A stretch of DNA of 64,000 bases from Rhodococcus xishaensis (lineage in GTDB: Bacteria > Actinomycetota > Actinomycetes > Mycobacteriales > Mycobacteriaceae). Location of the stretch: positions 62,001 through 126,000 of the forward strand of contig NZ_RKLO01000006.1 of assembly GCF_004011825.1 (NCBI RefSeq). The letters are read 5' to 3'. The notes under the pieces were generated by a model. That model was given only the letters and a program-made list of their open reading frames with translations, ran no database searches and was not told the origin of the DNA. This document shows positions 28,018-41,181 of this stretch, piece by piece. Position 1 is the first letter of the stretch. Every line of letters begins with the position of its first letter. Both the position numbers and the translations under genes were made by a program.

Positions 28018-28920
28018 ATGACGAAGGCAAGTGTCGCAATCGTGGGTTCCGGCAACATCAGCACGGACCTGCTCTACAAGTTGCAACGTTCCCGCTGGAT
28101 CGAGCCGCGCTGGATGATCGGCATCGATCCCGCGAGCGAGGGCCTCGCACGCGCCCGGAAGATGGGCCTCGAGACGTCAGCCGAGGGCGTCGACTGGTTG
28201 CTCGACCGGCCCGAGAAGCCCGACCTGATCTTCGAGGCGACCTCCGCGCACGTACACCGCGATGCCGCACCCCGGTATGCCGAGCACGGAATCCACGCAA
28301 TCGATCTGACCCCGGCCGCGGTCGGCCCAGCCGTGGTGCCGCCGGCGAATCTGCGCGAACATCTCGACGCTCCGAACGTCAACATGATCACTTGCGGTGG
28401 TCAGGCGACGATCCCGATCGTCTACGCGGTTTCCCGTGTCGTGGACGTGCCGTACGCGGAAGTGGTCGCGTCGGTTGCGTCGGTGTCCGCCGGGCCGGGA
28501 ACACGCGCGAACATCGATGAGTTCACCAAGACCACCAGCCGCGGTGTCGAGGTGATCGGCGGTGCCCGCAAGGGGAAAGCCATCATCATCCTGAACCCCG
28601 CCGAGCCACCGATGATCATGCGCGACACCATCTTCTGCGCGATCAGCGAGGACGCCGACCGCGACGCGATCACTGAATCGATCCAGAGCGTCGTCGCGGA
28701 CGTCCAGCAGTACGTCCCCGGGTATCGACTACTCAACGAGCCCCAGTTCAGCGGCCCGACCGTCGTCTCGGGCGGGCATGCCACCGTCACGGCGTTCGTC
28801 GAGGTCGAGGGTGCCGGCGACTTCCTGCCGCCGTACGCGGGCAACCTCGACATCATGACCGCCGCGGCAACCAAGGTGGGCGACGAGATCGCCCGAGAGC
28901 TTCTGAGTGTGAAGGCGTGA
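28018..28920 (+). CDS. hsaG: Acylating acetaldehyde/propanal dehydrogenase HsaG
   Basis: The 300-residue protein has the NAD-binding start [17 protein letters not shown] and the catalytic Cys126 in [12 protein letters not shown]. HsaG oxidises the aldehyde released by HsaF to the acyl-CoA (propionyl-CoA in the steroid pathway). The two proteins form a channelling complex. AGGAG lies five bases before the ATG. The stop overlaps the hsaF start by four bases (GTGA). In M. tuberculosis hsaE precedes hsaG; here it does not. Confidence 0.95.
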   Translation: MTKASVAIVGSGNISTDLLYKLQRSRWIEPRWMIGIDPASEGLARARKMGLETSAEGVDWLLDRPEKPDLIFEATSAHVHRDAAPRYAEHGIHAIDLTPAAVGPAVVPPANLREHLDAPNVNMITCGGQATIPIVYAVSRVVDVPYAEVVASVASVSAGPGTRANIDEFTKTTSRGVEVIGGARKGKAIIILNPAEPPMIMRDTIFCAISEDADRDAITESIQSVVADVQQYVPGYRLLNEPQFSGPTVVSGGHATVTAFVEVEGAGDFLPPYAGNLDIMTAAATKVGDEIARELLSVKA

Positions 28921-30008
28921 GCGACATGGGCAACAGCGGCAAGATCGGCCGGACCGACAGTGTTCACACCGACGGGGTTCACTTCGACGGCACGTGGGAC
29001 ATCCGCATCACGGACACCTCGCTGCGCGACGGGTCCCACCACAAGCGGCACCAGTTCACGGGCACCGAGGTCCGCGACATCGTCGCCGCCCTCGACGGCG
29101 CCGGTGTGCCGGTCATCGAGGTCACCCACGGCGACGGACTCGGTGGATCCTCGTTCAACTACGGATTCTCGAAAACCCCTGAGCAGGAATTGATCAAGAT
29201 CGCGGTCGAGACCGCCAAGCGGGCGAAGATCGCGTTCCTCATGTTGCCCGGTGTCGGTGTCAAGGAGGACATCGTCGAGGCGCAGGACAACGGCGCGTCG
29301 ATCTGCCGCATTGCGACGCACTGCACCGAGGCCGACGTCGCCATCCAGCACTTCGGGCTCGCTCGCGACCGCGGTCTCGAGACCGTCGGCTTCCTGATGA
29401 TGGCGCACACCGTGACGCCCGAGAAGCTCTCCGAGCAGGCCCGCATCATGGCCGACGCCGGCTGCCAGTGCGTGTACGTCGTCGACTCCGCCGGCGCGCT
29501 CGTTCTCGAACAGGTGACTGAACGGGTCGAGGCGCTTGCTCAGGAACTGGGCGACGACGCCCAGGTCGGCTTCCACGGCCACGAGAACCTGGGGCTCGGC
29601 GTCGCGAATTCCGTCGCGGCGGTCCGGGCCGGGGCCAAGCAGATCGACGGCAGCACTCGGCGTTTCGGTGCCGGAGCCGGTAACACCCCGGTCGAGGCGT
29701 TCGTCGGCGTCTGCGACAAGATCGGTGTCAAGACCGGCATCGACTTCTTCGCTGTGGCCGACGCCGCGGAGAACGTCGTCCGCCCCGCGATGCCGGCCGA
29801 GTGTCTGCTCGACCGGCAGGCTCTGATGATGGGCTATTCCGGCGTCTACTCGAGCTTCCTCAAGCACGCCGAGTTGCAGGCCGAGCGCTACGGCGTCTCC
29901 GCGGCCGAGATGCTCGTGCGGGCGGGTAAGCGAAAGCTTGTGGGTGGTCAGGAGGACCAGTTGATCGACATCGCGCTCGAGTTGCAGCGCGAGGACACGG
30001 CGCAATAG
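28917..30008 (+). CDS. hsaF: 4-hydroxy-2-oxoacid aldolase HsaF
   Basis: The 363-residue HMGL-like aldolase has the start of the barrel with [13 protein letters not shown] near residue 40. The metal-binding pair of His lies in [12 protein letters not shown] near residue 219. A C-terminal communication domain follows. HsaF cleaves 4-hydroxy-2-oxohexanoate to pyruvate and propanal and passes the aldehyde to HsaG. The GTG at 28917 gives about 15 residues more than usual ([15 protein letters not shown]); ATG 28926 is an alternative start. A strong bidirectional hairpin follows. Confidence 0.94.
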   Translation: MSDMGNSGKIGRTDSVHTDGVHFDGTWDIRITDTSLRDGSHHKRHQFTGTEVRDIVAALDGAGVPVIEVTHGDGLGGSSFNYGFSKTPEQELIKIAVETAKRAKIAFLMLPGVGVKEDIVEAQDNGASICRIATHCTEADVAIQHFGLARDRGLETVGFLMMAHTVTPEKLSEQARIMADAGCQCVYVVDSAGALVLEQVTERVEALAQELGDDAQVGFHGHENLGLGVANSVAAVRAGAKQIDGSTRRFGAGAGNTPVEAFVGVCDKIGVKTGIDFFAVADAAENVVRPAMPAECLLDRQALMMGYSGVYSSFLKHAELQAERYGVSAAEMLVRAGKRKLVGGQEDQLIDIALELQREDTAQ

Positions 30009-30032
30009 GTCCGAACCGGACACAATGCGAAA

Positions 30033-30060
30033 GGGCGTGCATCCCGTGGGATGCACGCCC
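30033..30060. terminator. Bidirectional terminator between hsaF and the kshA unit
   Basis: A perfect 13-base inverted repeat (GGGCGTGCATCCC and complement) with only two bases between the arms lies between two converging genes: 25 bases after hsaF and 42 bases after the Cys-rich gene. Confidence 0.85.
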
Positions 30061-30101
30061 CTCCTCATCACACAAACATCAGGTTCGTTTCCGCGGGTTC
30101 G

Positions 30102-30440
30102 CTAGGACTCCGCGTCACGCACCTCGATGATGCCCTCCAGCACCGCGTGTTCGATGCTGTCCAGCAGACGCGGGCAGGTCTGACGTGACCCGGTCCGTCC
30201 GCCCGAATCGGCGAACTCCGGGCACACTTCCGCCGGATCGGCCTGCCACTGGATGCTGGTATGCCTGTAGCTGTTCTTGCGCACGAGCACACACGTGCCA
30301 CACGACCGGCACTGCACCTCCTGCAGCCCCGCGTCGAGGTAATTGTGCTCGTCGGCGGCGGTTTGTGCACGGACGGCCTCGACCCGGGCAGGGCTGTCTG
30401 CATAGCTGGGGGCCTTGGCCCAAGTCGAGGTCATCGTCAC
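30102..30440 (-). CDS. Small Cys-rich protein translationally coupled to kshA, function unknown
   Basis: The 112-residue soluble protein has a Cys cluster CRSCGTC near residue 44 and two further cysteines in CPEF (about 73) and CPRL (about 89). This suggests a zinc or iron-sulfur site. The rest is rich in acidic and Ala residues with no signal peptide. The GTG at 30440 overlaps the kshA stop by four bases; an ATG two codons inside is the alternative start. The coupling points to a role with the Rieske oxygenase KshA, such as cofactor assembly or electron transfer, but this is inference. I do not recognise the family. Confidence 0.7.
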   Translation of the reverse strand: MTMTSTWAKAPSYADSPARVEAVRAQTAADEHNYLDAGLQEVQCRSCGTCVLVRKNSYRHTSIQWQADPAEVCPEFADSGGRTGSRQTCPRLLDSIEHAVLEGIIEVRDAES

Positions 30441-31603
30441 ACTCCCGTCTTGTGCTCGGCGCCGTCCGCGTCGGCCTTCGCGGCCTTCTCCCGGGCCTGA
30501 CGAGCCAGGTTCTCGTCGACCTCACGCTGCCACGCTTCGACAGCCTTGGTGGTGTCGATCTCGAACTCGAAGCGCTGCGTCATCTTCTCGTCGACGTCGG
30601 CGACGTCGACGTAGAACTGCTGGTACCAGCGGCGCAGTTGGTAGACCGGCCCGTCCTCCTCGCACAGCAGCGGGTTATCGATCTTGGTCTTGTTCTTCCA
30701 GATCTTGACGTCCTGCTCGAAGCCCATCGTGACGCCCTCGGTGAACTTGGCGGCGATCTTGTCGGTGGTGGCATCGTCGAGGCCCTTGGGCTTCTCCACG
30801 CTCACGCCGTACATGAGCACGAACGAGTCCTGTGTGACCGGGTAGTGGCAGTTGATCAGGATGCTCTCGGCCTTGTAGCCGCTGTAGTCGTTGTGCAGCC
30901 AGTTGATCATGTACGACGGGCCGAAGTAGGACGCCTCCGAGTCGAGCACCGACTCGCCGTACTGGGTACCCATGTTCTGCACGTCCGGTCGGCCGTGGTT
31001 TTGCAGGTACTGCGATGCGATGTGGCCCTCGAAGACGTTCTTGAAGTACTTCGGGAAACCGAAGTGGACGTAGAAGAAGTGCGCCATGTCCACGACGTTG
31101 TCGACGATCTCACGGCAGTTCGAGCCCTTGACGAGGATCCGATTCCACTGCCAGTCGGTCCACTCGTCGGTGAAGACCTGCGGAATGTGCGGGATCGTGA
31201 TGTCGTCCGGCGGAGGGTTGCCCTCCGGGTCGTTCCACACGAACAGCTGCTTGTTCTCCTGCAGCGTGATCCACGAGCGCGTGCGGGCGATCGGCGGCAC
31301 GCGGCGGGCGTACGGAATGTCGGTACACTTGCCATTGCCACCCCAGCGCCAGTCGTGGAACGGGCACGCGACCGAGTCGCCCTTGATCTCGCCCTGGCTC
31401 AGGTCACCACCCATGTGACGGCAGTACGCGTCGAGTACGTGGAGCTTGTTCTGACTGTCCGCGAAGATCACTAGCTTGGTGCCGAATGCCTCCACCGCGT
31501 GCGGCTTGCCGTCGAGAAACTCGCTCTCCAGGCCGAGGCAGTGCCAGCCGCGTGCGAAACGCGTCTGTGCGGCTCCCACATCGATCTCACGAATCTGCGC
31601 CAT
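30437..31603 (-). CDS. kshA: 3-ketosteroid 9-alpha-monooxygenase, oxygenase component
   Basis: The 388-residue Rieske oxygenase binds its [2Fe-2S] cluster with Cys61, His63, Cys80 and His83 (YCRHMGGD, ACPFHDW). The mononuclear iron site is in NVVDMAHFFYVHFG (Asp172, His175, His180). KshA hydroxylates C9 of androstenedione-type steroids, triggering ring B opening together with KstD. Its reductase KshB is not encoded in the window. The ATG at 31603 lies 30 bases after a KstR operator, and the next gene is coupled to its stop. Confidence 0.96.
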   Translation of the reverse strand: MAQIREIDVGAAQTRFARGWHCLGLESEFLDGKPHAVEAFGTKLVIFADSQNKLHVLDAYCRHMGGDLSQGEIKGDSVACPFHDWRWGGNGKCTDIPYARRVPPIARTRSWITLQENKQLFVWNDPEGNPPPDDITIPHIPQVFTDEWTDWQWNRILVKGSNCREIVDNVVDMAHFFYVHFGFPKYFKNVFEGHIASQYLQNHGRPDVQNMGTQYGESVLDSEASYFGPSYMINWLHNDYSGYKAESILINCHYPVTQDSFVLMYGVSVEKPKGLDDATTDKIAAKFTEGVTMGFEQDVKIWKNKTKIDNPLLCEEDGPVYQLRRWYQQFYVDVADVDEKMTQRFEFEIDTTKAVEAWQREVDENLARQAREKAAKADADGAEHKTGV

Positions 31604-31633
31604 CAGTACCTCACATCCCTTCGCGGCATTTGC

Positions 31634-31647
31634 TAGAACACGTTATA
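31634..31647. promoter_or_regulatory. KstR operator upstream of kshA
   Basis: TAGAACACGTTATA is a full match to the KstR consensus and the same 14-mer as at kstD. It lies 30 bases before the kshA start codon. Confidence 0.9.
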
Positions 31648-31737
31648 GAACTTCAGTCGATTCCGCTAGATTCTGGGGCCTTGGCATTGGCGACGACTAG
31701 TGGTTACCGGTCGCGTTTGCTTTTCCTCGACACGGAA

Positions 31738-31751
31738 GAGAACGTGTTCTA
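31738..31751. promoter_or_regulatory. KstR operator upstream of hsaA
   Basis: GAGAACGTGTTCTA has the complete AACnnGTTnnA part with G instead of the leading T. It lies 42 bases before the hsaA start, separate from the kshA site 90 bases away, so each divergent unit has its own operator. Confidence 0.78.
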
Positions 31752-31793
31752 GTCTCAGGGCAGTGAACATCGATTCAAAGACGGGAGCGTCCA

Positions 31794-32969
31794 GTGGATG
31801 ACCATGACAGCCGCGAGGTGATGGGTCGGATCGACGCGCTACTGCCGGTGCTGCGTGAACGCGCGCAGGAGACCGAAGATCTGCGCCGTATCCCCGACGA
31901 GTCCATCAAAGCCCTGCAGGAGAGTGGTTTCTTCCGCCTGCTGCAGCCCAAACAGTGGGGCGGCTACGAGGCCGATCCCGTCACCTTCTTCACAGCGGTG
32001 CGCAATATCGCTAGCGCTTGTGGTTCCACCGGCTGGGTCGCCGGAATTCTCGGCGTCCACAACTGGCATCTCGCGTTGTTCGATCAGCAGGCGCAGGAGG
32101 ACGTCTGGGGCGAGGACACCGACGTTCGCATTTCGTCGTCGTACGCGCCGATGGGTGCCGGTGAGGTCGTCGACGGCGGCTACAAGGTCAACGGTGCGTG
32201 GGCGTGGTCCTCGGGCTGCGACCACGCGACGTGGGTCGTTGTCGGTGGACCGGTCATCAAGGATGGCCGGCCCGTCGACTTCGGCAGCTTCCTGATCCCC
32301 CGCGAGGACTACGAGATCGACGACGTTTGGAACGTCGTCGGTCTGCGCGGTACCGGCAGCAACACCATCGTCGTGAAGGACGCGTTCGTACCGCGTCACC
32401 GCTTCCTCAGCTTCAAGGCGATGAACGACCTCGCCTCTCCGGGCCTGCAGCAGAACACGGCTCCCGTCTACAAGATGCCCTGGGGCACTGTCCATCCCAC
32501 GACGATCTCGACCCCGATCGTCGGTATGGCCTACGGCGCGTACGACGCGCACGTCGAGCACCAGGGCAAGCGTGTGCGCGCGGCCTACGCGGGCGAGAAG
32601 GCCAAGGACGACCCGTTCTCGAAGGTCCGCATCGCCGAGGCGTCCAGCGACATCGACGCTGCGTGGCGACAGCTGTCCGGCAATGTTGCTGACGAGTACG
32701 CGCACCTGATTGCCGGCGAGGAGGTTCCGATCGAGCTGCGTCTGCGCGCCCGGCGGGACCAGGTCCGCGCCACCGGTCGCGCCATCGCGTCCATCGACTT
32801 GCTGTTCGAGAACTCGGGCGCCACTGCCCTGGCCAACGGCACTCCGATCCAGCGCTTCTGGCGAGACGCGCACGCTGGCCGGGTCCACGCCGCCAACGAC
32901 GCCGAGCGCGCCTATGTGATGTTCGGTGGCGCCGAGTTCGGTCTGCCCTTGACCGACACGATGGTCTAG
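31794..32969 (+). CDS. hsaA: 3-HSA hydroxylase, oxygenase component HsaA
   Basis: The 391-residue flavin-dependent monooxygenase has the acyl-CoA-dehydrogenase-like fold (LRRIPDESIKALQESGFFRLLQP near residue 27, WSSGCDHATWVVVGG near 137). HsaA hydroxylates 3-HSA to the catechol 3,4-DHSA using reduced flavin from HsaB. The GTG at 31794 is the first start in frame and gives the expected length. The order hsaA-hsaD-hsaC-hsaB is the same as in M. tuberculosis. Confidence 0.95.
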   Translation: MDDHDSREVMGRIDALLPVLRERAQETEDLRRIPDESIKALQESGFFRLLQPKQWGGYEADPVTFFTAVRNIASACGSTGWVAGILGVHNWHLALFDQQAQEDVWGEDTDVRISSSYAPMGAGEVVDGGYKVNGAWAWSSGCDHATWVVVGGPVIKDGRPVDFGSFLIPREDYEIDDVWNVVGLRGTGSNTIVVKDAFVPRHRFLSFKAMNDLASPGLQQNTAPVYKMPWGTVHPTTISTPIVGMAYGAYDAHVEHQGKRVRAAYAGEKAKDDPFSKVRIAEASSDIDAAWRQLSGNVADEYAHLIAGEEVPIELRLRARRDQVRATGRAIASIDLLFENSGATALANGTPIQRFWRDAHAGRVHAANDAERAYVMFGGAEFGLPLTDTMV

Positions 32970-35361
<2,392 letters not shown>

Positions 35362-35386
35362 GACCTGCCCCGGGGAAGGTTGGAGG

Positions 35387-35419
35387 GCCCCTTCACGCGC
35401 GCTTGGCGTGTGAAGGGGC
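35387..35419 (+). terminator. Hairpin terminator of the hsaADCB operon
   Basis: A 13-base inverted repeat (GCCCCTTCACGCG with CGTGTGAAGGGGC, one wobble pair) with a seven-base loop lies 25 bases after hsaB. Confidence 0.8.
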
Positions 35420-35549
35420 TCTCGCCTGTTGGCGAGGTTGTTCCGGAGTTTTGTGCGCGAGTCCGACTCGGGTGATCAACGGTGCCACTGAGAGTCCGTC
35501 GTGCGCATCGCCAATCTGTCAGCCCCTTGATAGCCGGAACTCAGGCTGG

Positions 35550-35592
35550 GCGCAGGGAGGGTGTGACGTGACGTTGCACAACCTCCCTGCGC
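35550..35592 (-). terminator. Hairpin terminator of thiC
   Basis: A 16-base stem (GCGCAGGGAGGGTGTG with CACAACCTCCCTGCGC, one wobble pair) with an 11-base loop lies 41 bases past the thiC stop. The 130 bases between this hairpin and the hsaB terminator show no gene. Confidence 0.78.
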
Positions 35593-35633
35593 CGCGTCAA
35601 GCTTCCGACGTGCGCTGAAGCAGCAAATGCGCC

Positions 35634-37377
<1,744 letters not shown>

Positions 37378-37536
37378 GCGTTCGGTAGTTGTCACAGGTT
37401 GCCCCGTGCACTGCGTGAGGCTACCCCGTGATCAAGCTGTACCCACGCAAGGTGGGGTACTGACCTTCGGCGCCGAAGTAGTCACCGGAGAAAAAGGGAC
37501 GCACGCGTGATGGCAATTCTCCGGACCCGGAACGGG

Positions 37537-37578
37537 GAAGGGCCCCTTGTGCACTCTCGGCGCACGAAGGGACCCTTC
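37537..37578 (-). terminator. Hairpin terminator of the ceramidase gene
   Basis: GAAGGGCCCCTTGTGC pairs with GCACGAAGGGACCCTTC (one bulge, one mismatch) around a nine-base loop. It begins 14 bases past the ceramidase stop. The remaining gap up to the thiC riboswitch shows no gene. Confidence 0.7.
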
Positions 37579-37591
37579 AGCTTTCCGCTGG

Positions 37592-39649
37592 TCAGCGGAC
37601 CGTGAACTCCGCTGACGTGCCGGTGAGGGGGAACACCGCGCCGACTGGATTCTTCCAGTTGCCGAAGTGCTGGATCCGGTAGGTGCCGGACGGGGTGCCC
37701 GCCGGAACGTCCCACGTGATGCGCGCAATCGAGGCGTTGGTTCCGTCGCGGCGCCAGCGGTACTTGGTGGACCAGTCACCGTCATCGGCGTGGCGCAACC
37801 AGCGGTCGCCGTCGCGTCGCTGCACCTCGAAGAACGTCCCGCCGCGGCGCAGATCGTTCTTGGGGTGGCCGGTGACGAACTCGGCTGCCACCTGCTCGCC
37901 CGCGCCGATGTTGCCCGCCGGCTGGACGACGACGTCGCCGAAGTTTCGCCCGGGCGGCGGCGCGTCGAACGGGAACTCACGCCCGAACCCGGGCTGGAAG
38001 CCGGAGACATCACGCGGCGCGGGACCGCGAGGGACGTCTACTCCCGACCTCATCGCGGAAGCCAGAGCCGCGAAGCCCTGTTGGTAGGCGGGCAGGGTGT
38101 TGCGACCGAACAGCGTCGAGCCACCCTCGTATTGCTGCTCGTCGTACTCCTCAGGGGTGGTGCAGTAACTCGAGTACGCGTTGGCGTAGCCCTGGAAGAT
38201 GACGTTCTCGAGCGGAACACCCAGTTCCTCGGCGACCGTCCGCCGGATGCGTAGACCCGACACGATGGTGAACTCGGCCGGCCCGCCGACGACGTAGACG
38301 TCACCGATACGGATGATCTGGATCTTGAGCACGTTCGGCACCCAGCCGTCCGGGGGCAGCAGGCCCACCGGAACCAGCACCATCTTGGGAGCCTGCGCGT
38401 CGGCGAGCCATTGCGGAGTGGGGGTGTCCATACCGCCGAGTGCGCCGACCAACGGGTTGCGAGTGCCCTCGGAGAAGATCTCGATCGCGGGGCCGTCCTC
38501 GGTGCTGCCCGCGGCCATCGCGGCGCCGATGGCCGCCGGCGCGGTGCGACGCGTCTGCCCGTCGGATGTGTACTTGCCGTCCACCACCTGGTTCGCCATG
38601 TCGAGGTACATGATTCGGCTGTCGACGGTGGTCGACGACGACGCTATCGCGTTCCCGAACGCCTCCCGGGCGGCAGCCACCTGGCGTTCACCGATGATGC
38701 GCGTGTTCTCGAACTCGTCCTTGGTGGGCCCCTGGCCGGGCGCGAGGTGCAGGTTGGGGGACATGTCGCCGGTGTTCGTCTGCGGGAAGGAGGCGACGAA
38801 GCCCGGCCTGCCGTCGAGGTAGCGCACCCCGGCGACATCGTGTTCCCAGAAGTAGGAGGCGGCACCCTTGTTGTCACCGGAGATCAGGTGGTTCTTGTTG
38901 GTCAGCGACGCGCAGTGTGTGGGGAACCAGGCGATGGCGCCGATGTTGCCACCACCCTGACTGATCTTCAGCACGCGCATCGCGGTGTCGATACCGAGCG
39001 GGTAGTAGTCCTTGTCGTGCTGGGGGTTTCGGTCGAAGGCGACGCGGGATCGGTTGACGCTGGCGTTCGTCAGTTCGCTGCGCCCGTACGAGACCGTGCC
39101 CGTCGCGAGGTCGTCGTGGGCGGTGATGATCGCTTCGACAATGCCATCGACCTCGGCGTCGAACACCTGTGGCTGGAAGCCCAGCGTCGCGAGACTGTAC
39201 GCGTAGTCCTGCGAGGCTCCGCCACATGCCGCGTGCGAGTGCACGGCCGTGAGCATCACGTTCTTCTCGGTGTACAGGCCACCGAACCTCTCGGCGAGAC
39301 GCGCCAGAACCGCGTCGTGCACCGCCTGGAACACCATGCAGGCGTCGGTGCAGACGTAGACGACGCGGTTGTCAGCGCCGTCGGCGAAGACGTACGCGCG
39401 CACACGGGTCCGCTGGTGTAGTCCCTCGGCCCGCTGGTCGAACTGCGAGTAGCCCATCATGCCGTTCTCGGCGATCGGCCCCGTTATGTCCGACAAGCCG
39501 ACGCCGACCCGGAATCCCGAGTGTGGCGCCTGGGCGCGGGCCGGGGCGACCGCGGAGCGGGGTTGAGCTGAAGCGGTCGAGTTGGCAATGGCCGCGAATA
39601 CCGGTGCGGTCGCGGCCCCCGCCAGCACGCTGCGTCGACTGATCGTCAC
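37592..39649 (-). CDS. Secreted neutral/alkaline ceramidase
   Basis: The 685-residue protein is a neutral ceramidase, which hydrolyses the amide bond of ceramide. A twin-arginine-type signal (ISRRSVLAGAATAPVFAA) heads the chain, so it is exported. The domain shows the zinc-site motif TAVHSHAACGGAS near residue 145 and the catalytic Ser motif TNTGDMSPN near residue 297. A C-terminal beta domain starts about residue 540. Known bacterial members act on host sphingolipids. It starts with GTG at 39649 behind AAAGGA. Confidence 0.9.
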   Translation of the reverse strand: MTISRRSVLAGAATAPVFAAIANSTASAQPRSAVAPARAQAPHSGFRVGVGLSDITGPIAENGMMGYSQFDQRAEGLHQRTRVRAYVFADGADNRVVYVCTDACMVFQAVHDAVLARLAERFGGLYTEKNVMLTAVHSHAACGGASQDYAYSLATLGFQPQVFDAEVDGIVEAIITAHDDLATGTVSYGRSELTNASVNRSRVAFDRNPQHDKDYYPLGIDTAMRVLKISQGGGNIGAIAWFPTHCASLTNKNHLISGDNKGAASYFWEHDVAGVRYLDGRPGFVASFPQTNTGDMSPNLHLAPGQGPTKDEFENTRIIGERQVAAAREAFGNAIASSSTTVDSRIMYLDMANQVVDGKYTSDGQTRRTAPAAIGAAMAAGSTEDGPAIEIFSEGTRNPLVGALGGMDTPTPQWLADAQAPKMVLVPVGLLPPDGWVPNVLKIQIIRIGDVYVVGGPAEFTIVSGLRIRRTVAEELGVPLENVIFQGYANAYSSYCTTPEEYDEQQYEGGSTLFGRNTLPAYQQGFAALASAMRSGVDVPRGPAPRDVSGFQPGFGREFPFDAPPPGRNFGDVVVQPAGNIGAGEQVAAEFVTGHPKNDLRRGGTFFEVQRRDGDRWLRHADDGDWSTKYRWRRDGTNASIARITWDVPAGTPSGTYRIQHFGNWKNPVGAVFPLTGTSAEFTVR

Positions 39650-39763
39650 GTGGTAGTCCTTTGCGCGAGGTCAAACTGAACTGGTCAATTGTCCAAGTGT
39701 CCAGCACACACGACACGGTCTCGATGCGCAAGGGGCACTTCGAGTCCGTCGAGTCTCTGAGTG

Positions 39764-40552
39764 TCAGACGGGTGTTGCGTCACCGAAGGTCATCCGTAGA
39801 TCGGGGATCGTGGTTGCCAACAGTGCTCTGCGGGGCAGGCCGAGCGAGCGCAGTTCGTCCGCGATCGGGTGGTCGCCCAGATGCAGAGAGACACCCCCGA
39901 TCCTGGATCGGACCCCGGTGGAGCGCATGTCCCATTGCGTCGACCGGGTAACCCCGTCCAGGTGCGAGTACGCCACGAGAGACGTGTTGGTGCCGCCACC
40001 AGGTGCCGGAAGGCCCTGCTTGACAGTTATTTCCGCGATCAGGTGGCCATCCTGGCTGACCCTGCCGCGACGGACGTCGCTGACGTGGTCGGCCTCGAAG
40101 TCGGCCAGGATCTTGGGGAAGCCCCAAATCCCGCGTCCGGCAGCGAGAGTGAATTCACCGTCGACGGGCAACCGGTGAATCAGTGCACCGGAATCGCCGG
40201 TGACCAGTGAACGTAGATCGCTCAGCACGGATGTCCGTCGGCGGCGGTGGTTGCGAACCATGAAGGTGACGCCGAACTCGTTGTACGGGCCGAGGTCGCC
40301 GTCGATGTAGTCGACGAATACCAATCCACAGAGGCCGTGGCCTGGCCGGTACTGAAGGAGCTCGAGCCCCGTGTGGTCGATCAGGTTCTGCGCGGCTGCG
40401 GAGGGAACCGAGTACATCGCCATGAATGCAGAAGCGGTCCGGACCTCGACCGGCATGTCGACCTTTTTGCCGAGCACCTCATGCGACGTCACTGCGACAC
40501 CACTGCGCCCCAGGCCGTCGGCGAACGCTCCGGAGTCCGTGTCCGAACCCAT
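39764..40552 (-). CDS. Acetoacetate decarboxylase-family protein
   Basis: The 262-residue protein has the ADC-fold signature LAAGRGIWGFPKILADFEAD near residue 150, including the Lys of WGFPK, and the LLQYRPGHGLCGLVFVDYIDG segment near residue 65. The real substrate is unknown; many ADC-like proteins are not decarboxylases. The ATG at 40552 is chosen because GGAAGGGAGAA precedes it. A long palindrome containing a KstR-like core lies 32 bases upstream. Steroid-linked regulation is therefore possible. Confidence 0.75.
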   Translation of the reverse strand: MGSDTDSGAFADGLGRSGVAVTSHEVLGKKVDMPVEVRTASAFMAMYSVPSAAAQNLIDHTGLELLQYRPGHGLCGLVFVDYIDGDLGPYNEFGVTFMVRNHRRRRTSVLSDLRSLVTGDSGALIHRLPVDGEFTLAAGRGIWGFPKILADFEADHVSDVRRGRVSQDGHLIAEITVKQGLPAPGGGTNTSLVAYSHLDGVTRSTQWDMRSTGVRSRIGGVSLHLGDHPIADELRSLGLPRRALLATTIPDLRMTFGDATPV

Positions 40553-40583
40553 CGCTTCTCCCTTCCTCCACGGATACCCCGCT

Positions 40584-40608
40584 GATAGTAGGAACAAGTT
40601 CTACTATC
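40584..40608. promoter_or_regulatory. Long palindrome with KstR-like core upstream of the ADC-like gene
   Basis: A 25-base palindrome has perfect eight-base arms (GATAGTAG and CTACTATC). It encloses the KstR-like 14-mer AGGAACAAGTTCTA (40590-40603), which matches the consensus except for the first base. It could be a KstR site or the operator of another TetR-type repressor with a longer footprint. Confidence 0.6.
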
Positions 40609-40699
40609 TGGGAAGAGTTGGGCGATTCTCGAGACTTACGGATGCGTCGATACTGGACCGCGAAGGATGTCGCGGCGGTGAATTGTCAGTGCTGAACAG

Positions 40700-41131
40700 T
40701 CAGGGGGACTGCGCGCAGTTCGGCGGGGGGACGTCGTGGGAGAGCGGGCTGCCGACGGGGTTGACGAACAGCGCGAGCAACACCATCGGGACCGATCCCA
40801 AGTTGCGGGCCATGTGGACGTAGCCGCTGCCGCTCGGTTCGATGAGTGTGTCGCCGGCGTTGTAGATGCCGTCGATCGCGCAGTCCGAAGCGTAGTGCGT
40901 CAACGTGCCCTCGGTGATGATCCCGTACGGCTCGCCGTCGTGGTAGTGCCAGCCCGTCGTGCCGCCCGGCGCGATGGTGATCCGGGTGAGGATGTAGTCC
41001 TTGTCGCCGATCCTGGCCTCTGCCAAGGTCTCCCCAGCAACGCCCTCGCCCGGAGTCGCGGACGCTGTTGCGGGGACGAGGTCGAGTGCCATCACGGTGG
41101 CCGCGACGGCGAGGATGTACGTGAGTCGCAT
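40700..41131 (-). CDS. Secreted cupin-domain protein
   Basis: The 143-residue protein has a signal peptide (about residues 1-26, ending near ATASATP) and a single cupin barrel. The metal-type motif GGTTGWHYHDGEPYGIITEG lies near residue 57 and a second HMARNLG motif near residue 106. Cys83 and Cys140 could form a disulfide. Function is not evident. It lies between the ADC-like gene and the aldo/keto reductase on the same strand. Confidence 0.75.
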   Translation of the reverse strand: MRLTYILAVAATVMALDLVPATASATPGEGVAGETLAEARIGDKDYILTRITIAPGGTTGWHYHDGEPYGIITEGTLTHYASDCAIDGIYNAGDTLIEPSGSGYVHMARNLGSVPMVLLALFVNPVGSPLSHDVPPPNCAQSP

Positions 41132-41181
41132 GGAGGTCCTTCCCGTGCCGTCTCTTCCCGATAGCCGGGCGGGGTCCGTTC

